Assembly: GCF_003945595.2 (NCBI RefSeq)
Contig: NW_024103862.1
Location: forward strand, 248,001-312,000
DNA from: Pipra filicauda
Lineage: Eukaryota > Chordata > Aves > Passeriformes > Pipridae
Direction of reading: 5' to 3'
DNA: 64,000 nt
Positions 37,340 to 47,600 of this stretch are shown one piece after another. A model generated the notes under the pieces. That model saw nothing but the letters and a program-made list of their open reading frames with translations, had not been told where the DNA came from and ran no database searches. The position numbers and the translations under genes were made by a program. Each line of letters starts with the position of its first letter. The first letter of the stretch is position 1.

Positions 37340-37890
37340 ACGGGGGTGCCGTGGGAGAGGTAGCAGGGTCACATGTACCACCAGCAGGATCCATTTGGAG
37401 TACTGTGTCCAGTTCTGGACTCCTCAGTACAAGAGGAACACAGAGCTCCTGGAGTGGGTCCAGTGGAGGGCAACAAAGATGATTAAGGGACTGGAGCATC
37501 TCTCTTACAAGGAACGGCTGAAGGAGCTGAGCGTGTTCAGCCTCAAGAAGAGATGACTGAGAGGGGACCTTATCAGTGTGTATAAATATCCAAGGGGAGG
37601 ATGGAGTCAGGTTCTTCTCAGTGGTGCCAACCAATACGATAAGAGGCAATGGGTAGAAACTGATGCACAGAAATTTCACCTCAGTATGAAGAAATTCTTT
37701 GCTGTGCGGGTGACCATGCATGGGAAAAGATTTTCCAGAAGGGTTGTAGAGTCTCCCTCACCGGACATATTCAAGAACTGTCTGGACACAGTCCTGCGCC
37801 ATGTGTCTGGGATGACCCTGCGTGAGCAGGAAGGCTGGACCAGATGACCCTCTGTGGTCCCTTCCAACCTGACCCACGCTGTGATCCAGG
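37340..37890 (+). mobile_element. CR1 retrotransposon 3' part with nearly open RT C-terminus
   Basis: A 5'-truncated CR1 in the plus direction. The frame from about 37385 reads [20 protein letters not shown], then [21 protein letters not shown] and FSLKKR, the well-known C-terminal part of the CR1 reverse-transcriptase protein. A TGA at 37554-37556 interrupts it, where related elements have arginine (CGA). The same frame then runs open to a TGA at 37845-37847 through LISVYKY and VVESPSPDIFKNCLDTVLRH. A short 3' UTR, 'ggtcccttccaacctgaccc', follows. It ends about 0.7 kb before the YTHDF3 start codon, at the CpG island edge. One stop in about 160 codons suggests a younger copy than the others here. 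Confidence 0.9.
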
Positions 37891-38221
37891 GGAGAGGACG
37901 GGGGGCGGGAGCTGCCCGAGCAGGGCTGCCCGAGCGCCCCGCAGGCAGCAGCAGCCGCTCACGGCGGCCAGGCCGGGTCCCCCCTCGGCCCCGCTGCCGC
38001 CCGCCCGCCACACACCCCGCCCCGGCAGCTCCGCGCGTTGCAGCGCAGGGACTCGCCGTTCCCCCTCGCCCCCGAGCATTCCCAAAGCGCACGCGCACTC
38101 CAGGCCCGCCGAAGGCGGGAGCGGCGCCCACACCTTCCGCCGGCCCGACCCCCCTCCCTGTTCCCGCCGCGCGCACGCGCGCTCCCACAGGGGGCCTCCG
38201 GCCCCGCCCCCCCGCGCCATG

Positions 38222-38236
38222 GGCGCGCGCGCGCGG
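38222..38236. repeat. (GC)n alternating run, Z-DNA prone
   Basis: About 14 bp of strictly alternating G and C just upstream of the YTHDF3 E-box. Such runs can adopt left-handed DNA in vitro; no function is claimed. Confidence 0.7.
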
Positions 38237-38595
38237 CGCTGCTTCCCGGGCCACGTGACATGAAGGAGGCGGGGACGGGAAGGGAAAGGTCGGCGGCGAC
38301 GCCGGCGGAGGGGGGAGCGGAAGGTCAGGGCGCCGCGGAGCGGAAGTGGGAGCCGGAGCCCGTCCGCCATTGTGGGGAAGCGGAGCCCAGAGCAAGGGGG
38401 GGGAAGCGGCGCTGCGTCCGGCCGGCGGCTCCTTCCAGCGGGAACCCGATCGACGGCGGCGGCAGCGAGCCCAGGCGGCGGCGGCGGCGACAATCAGGGG
38501 GAGGAGGCGGCGGAGGCGAGCGAGCGGCCCCGGCGTGCGGAATCACTCGAGGCCCAGGCGGAGCGGAGCGAGGGGATCGCGGCTCCCCGTGAAGA

Positions 38596-38619
38596 ATGTC
38601 AGCCACCAGCGTCGACCAG
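38596..38619 (+). CDS. YTHDF3: YTHDF3 coding exon 1
   Basis: Codes MSATSVDQ, identical to human, then a CAG|GTACCG donor. The start has A at -3. The exon sits inside the CpG island and ends in phase 0. Confidence 0.95.
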
Positions 38620-41600
38620 GTACCGGCCGCGGGGCGGAGGGGCGGCCGCCCGCTCCCTGCCCTTCCCTCTTCCCAGGCCCGTCGCTACCGCCGGCGGGGG
38701 GGGCGGCGGCAGGGCGGCCACCTGCACCTTCCCTCGCCGCCGGGGCGGCGCGGTTCGCGGCCTCTTCACTCTCTCCTTCCCTCCCCTGCTTCCTTCCGTC
38801 CCCGCCGCCATGGGGAGCGGTGGTCCCTGGGAGCCGGGATGGCGGGCCCCTTTCCCGGCCCGGCCGCCCCTATTTATAACCGCGGATCCGCCGGAGCCGC
38901 TCCGCCTCCCGCCCGGCCACAGGGCCCGCCGGCGCTCAGCTCGGCCCCGCTCAGCCCGCGCCGCCGCCCGGCCCCTTTGTGCAGGACCCACCCGGGCTGG
39001 CCCTCCTCGCCAAGCCCCCCCCGGTCTCCTGGTTCTTCACTCCGCTCCGGGAGCGCCTCAGTTCCAGGTTCTCCGCGGTGCCCGGCGCCGTATCCTCTCC
39101 CCTGCAAACCCCTAATTCCCTCTGGCTCTTCTTTACCGCATCCTTTCTCTTCCTGCCTTTCGCTTTCCTCACCCAGCCCTTTCCCTCCGGCCTCTGCTTC
39201 TTCCACCAGTTGTCAGTTTATCTCCTTGCGCTGTTGGACACTTTTTTAAAGTTGATCTTCCACGGAGCTTAAAATTTGTTATTTCCTTATCTTTGCTAGG
39301 CCTCTGCTGGGCTTTCTCTCAGGCTGGAAGCGTTTTGTCTTGGTCTCTGCTTCCTCCGTGGGCTTCTGCCACTCCCCAAAAGTTTTGGCCCCGCAGTGTC
39401 CTGTCTCCTTTTATTTTCTCTCTGTGCCTTTAATGTTTTGTTTCTTTTGTTTCTGTGCATGCTCTTCAGTTTCCTTTAAGTACTTATTTCTAGCTCAGTG
39501 ATCTCTTAGCTTGTGATTGTTCTGGTTTCCATGAAAGCTACTTCTTCCAAACTTTTCTCGTTCTGTGTATCTTGGTCTTTACATGCCTTTGTGTTTGGAT
39601 TAGATTTATCCCACAAGATGAGGTCGTTGGGATTTTTAAGGTTACAGAGATAGTTATCTGGTTGTGGGAGAGGGGGGTGACTAACCAGTGCAGATTTAGA
39701 GGGAGCAGTGCTGGACAGTGTACAGGCAGCTCTGAGACAGATACGCATAAAAGCAACATGGAGGTGGTTACCTCCTAAACTTTCAAACCTCTGAGTACTG
39801 AGCTCTTCTGGGACTAAAAATTGTTAAGAGAGTGATGGAGCCTGGGGACTCACTCATGCTCAGTTGAAAATATGTGAGAAGATGAATTAGGTCTTCATGG
39901 ACTAATGTTTGTTTTTCTAAACGATTTTATCTTGCTATAGAGGAATTAAGGATACTGTAACTTGTACTGTTACATTGATTCTCAGTGCATGACAGATTAA
40001 CAGTGTTTTGTAATGACTAATCCTAAAAAAAAAAAAAAATCCTCCTTAAGGTATTATTTCCTTGTGTGAAAGCTTCGTACAGGCTGTATCATTTTCTCCA
40101 TGTAATTGCCTAGGTGAGGAATGCACAGCCTGAAGTTCAGCTTACAATATCAGTATATATTCCTTTGTATATCTAAAAAGCAAGGCATTGTAGATTATTC
40201 TCTGATACCTACCTGTCAGTCAATTTAAAAGATGACATATCGTAATTTTGTCAGTAATTAAAGCTACTAATTTAATTTTTTTTTACTCAATACGTTGTTT
40301 TTGTGTTTATTGCTTATGTTTTTTGGGGTGTGTGTGGGGCAAACAAAGTGCACTTCAGTTTTTCAACACCATTTAAGCTTCATATGCTGTAAATACTAGA
40401 TTATTCCAAATTTTTTTGTGAAATTTGATCAGTTTTTGGTTTTGTAATATTTTATATAATGTCACAAGATTTTTATATCATGATTTTAATAATATTTTAA
40501 AATTATATTTATGTTTAAAAGGGCAGAATTGGCAAATAAATGTAATTACCCTGAAGTTAATATTAGAGGATTCTAACTGAACTTGTTTTGCTTTTTTCCT
40601 CCTACTTTTCTACATACAGAGACCTAAAGGACAGGGAAATAAAGGTAAGTTAATACCTCACATTTCTGTGTAAATCTGTAATGTTGCTGTTTATGGAGGA
40701 TCACGTGTCTTCAGACAGTCATGGGAAGGGGTTGTAGCTATAAGATATCTTTTATTTCAGAGCAGGATGACAGGAAATTGTGTGCCAAAGTGTCATTTCC
40801 CAGCATTTTTACTGTGGCACAGCAGTGCATCAGTTTAAAATGTTTTATTTTGCAAAAGTTTAATGTCAGAAGTGGTACAGTAACATAGTTACTTCTTTTT
40901 AGCTGACTTTGTGATACACTTGTATAATCTCTTTTACCAGTACACCTCGGGTCTTTCTGTCCAGTGAATAGAATCATAGGAAGAATATTTTTGAACAGCT
41001 TCCTTAGTTTGCTACACAGCAACCACGTGACTAGTTACTCATGTCTGAGCAGAAAACATCACCTTCCTTATTCTCAAAATTTTTGTGGTCTTTCTTCATT
41101 TTAGCATCAGTATAGAATCTTCTATCAGTGTTTGTAGGTCTTCTGCTTTTCTGCTTTTTTCATGTTTCTGTCAGCATCTTAGTTTTTAAATATTGTGCTC
41201 TGTGAGGTTTCTTTCCCACAAGGAAAGAAGGAACTACTAACTACTTAATATTCTTCTCTCTAAAATTGTTGGCAAGTCAGTTGTAAACAGCATCTCAGAT
41301 TGTATCTTGCAGTTTCTAGTCTGAAATTTGTTTTCTTACTAACATTCTATTTGGAATTTCTTTTTGCCTTTCTTGTGCCCATTTAATTCTGAGCTGCTCA
41401 GCAAACTGAGCTATAGAATAGCATGCACACAGGTACCTTTGTGTGTTAATATGCTCATTATACCTAAGCAGATAAGAAACATTTTTTGTGAGCTCAGGTA
41501 CTCTTTGCCCCCCTCTGTTCATTATCTGAACTAATCTAATTGTTCTCTGTGAGCTGTCATTTAATGTTATTCGCAATGTACTTACTCTGTTATTCTGTCT

Positions 41601-44600
41601 GTGTGCAGATTATCTGTTTCTTGTTACATATACTGCTTATGAGAGTTGCCAAATCTTGCTGAATTTGACCTGTTTTAATTTCTCTGCATTCAGAGAAAAA
41701 TGAACATGTGTTTACCTCCTCAGACCTTCTTAGGTTGGTCAGTCTTTAATACTTGTTCTCTAATATTCTGATACCTCTACTTTTTTTCCCAGAACTGCAA
41801 TTTTTAACTACTTCATGTTTTTGCAGTAGTTTCTGGCTTTACCTTCCAAGTTGCCTTTAAATGAGAAGAAAAGTCAAATTCATTGTAGCAAGTAGTTTGT
41901 GGCTTCTCAATCATTGAATTACTGTTTCACAGTTTTAGCGAGGTTACTGAGTTGCATCTGTTAGAGAATCATACAGGTAGTTTTTGAACTATTTTATATG
42001 TGAATTGGAGTGAAAATATTAAGCATTTCTATTTGGGTGCAGTGTGTGAAAATGCACTAGTCAGCTCTACTTTGGCTTATTTATGTTAGCATATTTTTGT
42101 GTTCTATAATTTGTCACTGCCGTGGAATGTTTGAATCAAAACACATCTCTCGGTTTGCTATGTAAGGAAGAGATTTTTGCATTTCTGAACTTGGACTTTT
42201 TTTATGGAGTGCATCCTTTTAAATAGTGAATGCTTATGATGTATTCTCTTGGTGAGAATATAACTTCAATGAAAACTGTAGTGGAACAGAACAATAATCT
42301 CTGCTTTGTTAAATTATTTGGTGTAATGTCTGCTTAGTGAAACTGTTATGATTTAGCATTAGATTAAAGGTCTGTGAGGTTGAAGATGGTAGCACAGTGT
42401 AGCATGAGTAGTTGGCTTTGCGTTAGAGATTTTTTCAAGAGGATAAATTAAGTCAGTATCAGCAGTCCTTACTGACCACATGTTAGCAGACAATAATCTT
42501 TTTCAATTGTCATGATAGGTCTCAGCTTAAAGGAGCTTTGAAGGAAGATATGATGCTGAGTTAACAGACTAATCTGAAGTTGGTTCTGTGCATAAGAGCA
42601 GTGATGTTAAAAAGGGTGGTAGAACCTGTCCGCATGTCTGGTAGACTGAGAATGTGAGTGAGCAGTAAAAGGGATGTGTGCATATTTCATACTGAACTGA
42701 AAAATATTAGACCTGTAAATTATATCGGAAGGTAGCTGATTTGTTTTGTCTAGTAAAATGTTTTGGGTGCTTTGTTTTAATTGATAAATTGGTGTACTGT
42801 GCTGTTTCCCTTGACCGGAATTTGTGGGATTGACGTTTTAGTGTGTAGAACAGCACTATCCGTCTGTTATGTTGGATATTAATGTTTGTATTTCAGAGAC
42901 TTCTGTGACTAAATCATACTGTCGTCAAAGTTTTCTTATTCTACTTGTCAACTACTGTACAGTTGACATAAAACATCAGAACTGACATCAATCAAATTAT
43001 GTCCTATAGGGGCATGGTGATGGGGAGAAACAAGGCATTCCTGGAACTCCCTTTTTTTCTGCTTTTGTTTATTGTGCCAGCGTATCACACCTGTCATAGG
43101 AGGGTGCTGACTTGTTTTTTACACTTATTTGTATATAATAATTTTTTGTTTTGTAGAAGGTTTAAATGTAATTATTAGGTTTAAAACAAGAATGAAATGT
43201 TACTTTTTCTTTTAGTATTTATTCTTCACAGTAAGGTGCGATGACTTCTAATGAAAAAGTTATTCTTATGCCTTTGACTATAATTTATCCATTCTGGTTA
43301 TTCCAAGGATAGTAATAGTTAAAAGAATATTAGCTTTAAGTTCCTCTATTTGATGAGTTGTTTCTTCCCAATAGCTAATTACATTGTATATTTTCACAGT
43401 GTTTGTGGAAGTACATGGTATTTTCAGCATTGTATTGATACGGATATTTTTAGTATCTGTAGATTAGTTTCAATTAGCATTTTCATCACTGCCCTGTTCA
43501 GTTGGAATACTTAACATGAGATTTTGGGAATGAGGCATTCATTTGCCATTGTTAAATGTCTGTGTGGGCTACATTCTTCACTATTAACACTTTAAGTAAA
43601 GTTAGAATGAAAAGCCAAAGAAACGTGCTTCTAGTGATGCTATTTCACTGAGAAATGTATGTATTTATTAGGAAAAATGTCATTGTAGAAATATTTTGTT
43701 TTTGACTTAGGATCTCAGTACAGAATGAATAAGAAAGAAAATACATTTACAAGAATATTCCAAGTTAGTTGTAATGGCAAACCAAAAAATAATTCTGTCT
43801 TCAGTGACCTTTGTGAAACAATAAACACAGCACATGCACGTTTTATGAAGATTAGCAGTCAGTATGAGATTAATTTTGATAGGATGCTAGTCTTGACATA
43901 CAGCTGTCTATTCCTTTATTTGTGGTTGCATGCTTTTAAGAAACTTATATGCTGCCGCCCATGTTTTTCATTATAACAGAATTGTATTTGAGCTGTTTGT
44001 ACTATTTAGTGAAGTCTAAGAAGTGGGCATGGCGTGGACAAAATGTTTTGAGGCTCATCCCATGTGTAACTGGGCCAAATATAAAGAGGAATATAGTGTT
44101 CCAGCTCATTCATATGTTACCATTGTGTGTAAATTCAGGATGATTAATGACCTTAACTGAAACTCTTTATTTGTGGGGGAAAAGCACCCCCAACACCTAA
44201 TTTTTAATTTAAGTGTGGTATTTAATTAGGAATATTGTTCTGTCCAGTTCTAGACCCTATTGTGCTTATCATTGCCGGTCATATTTTATTGTAACTAGTA
44301 TAGAAATGCTCTGTGCCAGTTTATAATAATTGAACTGTCAAGTGTTCTGACTTTTAAAACTTCAAGAAGGTATTCAAAACACAAGTTGCTTTCTTCCTTC
44401 CCAGTAATTGCTTTGAAAAAAAAATATTCTGTTCTGTGTTAAATTATGAATTTTTACCTCTTTTTACTGCTGTCTGAAGTTAATAAAATTTTCCAGGATT
44501 TTGATTGTTCATTGTGATTATATCTATTCCTTTGTCATTTTTTTTCAGCTAGTTTCATTCACTGAAGGCAGTTTTGTTTTAGAGGTGTTGAAGTCAAATG

Positions 44601-47600
44601 TGAAAAAAATTCAAATTACTTAGTCCAGGCACCACTTGGTTTGCAATGTGAACTTTTGTGTGGCAGCGCCCCTCCGCTCAATGAAACAGAAGCCCCTTCC
44701 ACTCTTAAACACTAATTTCAACAAAGTTGAAGATTTAGTTATATGGTTGTATATGCTTTTCAGAGCATTTACTAAAAGAGGGAAACCACAGAATCACCTC
44801 TTAATTCAGTGTCTTAAGCTCTCAGAAAATCTGCTGTTTTACTGTAACTTCTGGTGTTGTGGTTTATGAAACTTTTTTTTCCCCACTAAACCTTTTTGAT
44901 CTATAACACCAAAAAAAAAGTTGCATCTGGAAAACCAGAAATTTTTTTTTTGAGAAGAGATCTTCATCTTCAAGTTATATAGTTGCAAGTGCTGGTTTAA
45001 GTCCTTATTCTGCTTTGCACCATGGGAAACAGTGGAACTTAGCAGAAATTTCTACAGTGTGGCTTTGTTTGAATAGTAGCCTGGGGGATGGTAGAGACAC
45101 ACTTCAAGTAATTTAGGCAGCTGGAAAATTCCAGGTAGGTGTAATGCCTTAGATGAAATGAAAGGTAATAGGAGGCCAAGAAGAGCAGGTAGGAAAAGAT
45201 TCCAGCATATAGTAGCATATATGTTGGGAAAGGCTTGTAATCACCCTTTGGGACTTAAGCTCTTGTTTCTGTTTTGCTTTGTCCCCTCAGAGCTTCAGAG
45301 ATGCCACTAAGGCAGTATAGTTATGTAGGAAATACAGAGTTAAATATCTGAATAGTGGTGCCCTTCACAGTTGTCTTGGTGGGTAACTGCCTTTCCTCCT
45401 GGCAGGAGAAAGCTGTGTGTTGCAACTTTCCCTGAACCTATTGAATATGTCTGTAGATCTGGTTGGTCTGCACATTTGCACTTGGTCTGGTACTTCTGGA
45501 AACACTGGATATACTGCCTGTGCAAATAAAAGTGTGCCTGTAGTTCTGCCTCTATCTATGGATCTCAGGAAAGAACAGTCAGGAATAGTCTGTTCTAGTT
45601 GTCATCTTTGCAGACCTCTCCTAAGACTGGATCATGATGATCAATAGAATGAGGTATTTTCTTTAAATTGGACGAGTGCTTGACAATAATACGTATTTCA
45701 ATGCACAGGTGATCAAGAACTGTTACCTAGATTAAAAGTGCAGCACAGAACTTCGAGAAAGTATACTAATACAGACTTACTTTTAGTTTCAGTACAAAAC
45801 GGTTCGATTCATCAAAAGGATGCAGTAAATGATGATGATTTTGAGCCATATCTAAGTAGTCAGACAAATCAGGTAAGTGAACATTATTTACTACCTTGAA
45901 GTTAATTTTGGCGTTCAGCTGACTTCCAGACTTAATTTTTGGATATTTCTTAGAATTACTTACTTGCCTGAATATCCATTGAAATATAATTTTATATCAT
46001 ATTTTGTCTTATGATATCTTAAGCAGATAAAGTATTCCTAAGAATTCTGGACAAGCTTCAGTTAAAAAGCATGCTTTGATGTCTCCTGCTGTTGTGCTTG
46101 TGTTCTGGCTTCAGAAAGATGCAGTACAAGAAGCTCGAGGAAAAAAACAAACCAAAAAACCAAAACACAACCCCCAGACCAAAACCCAGCCCCTTACATT
46201 TGCCACAAAATTATCATCTGTTGGATGCAGTTCAAAACAACAGTTTTATTGGCTCTGAGAATATATTAAGTGCTTGGACATGATTTCCTTTGAAGGTGGT
46301 AGAAGTAGCTCACAGCTGATGGCATAATAGGTTGAAACTTAATATTACTACAGCTTGGTACAACTTCTCTGCCAAGAAGTTAATGACTTGACTTTCAGAG
46401 CTGTGAATTGCCTCTGTAACCAAAAGTTTATATGCATTGTGTTAAGTTTGTAAGGTCTTGAGAGAGGGACAAAGTGCAAATTATTAAAAAACTTTCAGAA
46501 TTTTGATTGCCTTCACTTTTTTTTTTCACGAGAATTCAACATTAAGGAGGCATCAGCTAGAGAATGATAACGTGCATTTTTTCCCCCAAAACAACATCAG
46601 AAGTCATAGGGGCTAGTCCTTCAAATGTCTCAAGAAGTAAATTCTGTGATTTCCCAGGAGTCTATCTGGTGTAGTACTGATTTAAAGTCCATTCTCAATA
46701 GCATGGAAATGTTATGGTTTTATTGTTGTTTCTTATGAAATAAACAGGCAGCCTTGCATCCATTTCACTGTAGTATTCTGTTGGTGTCTCCAGCAGAAGT
46801 GAGAAGTGAGAAATTTGGCAAAAGCTAAGAATACCAAAACTTAAAATCATAGTTGCAGCCAATTTGCTTTATTTATGAAAGTACAGTTGTTACGACTTGT
46901 TTTTTAAAGCTACTTTAAGCTAACTTTAAGTTATTTTCTTGATACTGTTTGCATGGAGGCATATTTAACCTAGCTTAGTAACTAAAAGTAAAGATAGTAT
47001 GTTACAAAAAATGCGACTCTTTAGTGCTTTGAGACAGTCCCTTGAAAAAAATGGTCATATCTGACAGTTATTTAGTTCATCTTTTATGTTGGGAGGAATG
47101 GTGAAAGTTACAAGTGCATTCATATAACCCTTAAAAATGTCTTGGATTGTATTACAGGGATTTTTGCTCTGAGCATAATTGTCAGTATTGCTGATTTTTA
47201 TTTTATTTTCTTGCAGAGTAACAGCTATCCACCAATGTCAGACCCATATATGCCTAGCTATTATGCTCCATCCATTGGATTTCCATACTCTTTAGGTGAA
47301 GCAGCATGGTCAACTGCAGGCGACCCTCCAATGCCATATTTGACAACTTATGGACAGATGAGTAATGGTGAACACCATTACATACCCGATGGTGTGTTTA
47401 GTCAACCTGGGGCATTAGGAAATACCCCTCCATTTCTTGGGCAGCATGGATTTAATTTTTTTCCTGGGAATGCAGACTTCTCTACATGGGGGACAAGTGG
47501 ATCTCAGGGACAATCAACGCAAAGCTCTGCTTACAGCAGCAGTTATGGCTATCCACCTAGTTCTCTTGGGAGAGCCATAGCAGATGGACAGGCTGGATTT

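Larger units (their letters stand above)
37890..39110 (+). promoter_or_regulatory. YTHDF3: CpG island and promoter of YTHDF3
   Basis: Very GC- and CpG-rich DNA spans the first exon. Visible candidate sites are an E-box CACGTGA at 38252-38258, an ETS-type GCGGAAGT at about 38340-38346, and a YY1-like CCGCCATTGTGG at 38364-38375. There is no TATA box before exon 1. No ATG occurs between 38263 and 38596, which fits a 5' UTR starting at about 38300-38370 and supports the start codon choice. The start site itself is inferred. Confidence 0.8.

Noticed and set aside
37236..37721. 161-codon minus-strand open frame
   Set aside because: It is antisense to the CR1 reverse-transcriptase coding at 37340-37847.
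37676..39249. Many long open frames on both strands around the YTHDF3 promoter
   Set aside because: Stop codons are rare in CpG-island DNA. The frames overlap in all directions, are made of P, R, G and A, and conflict with the YTHDF3 first exon.
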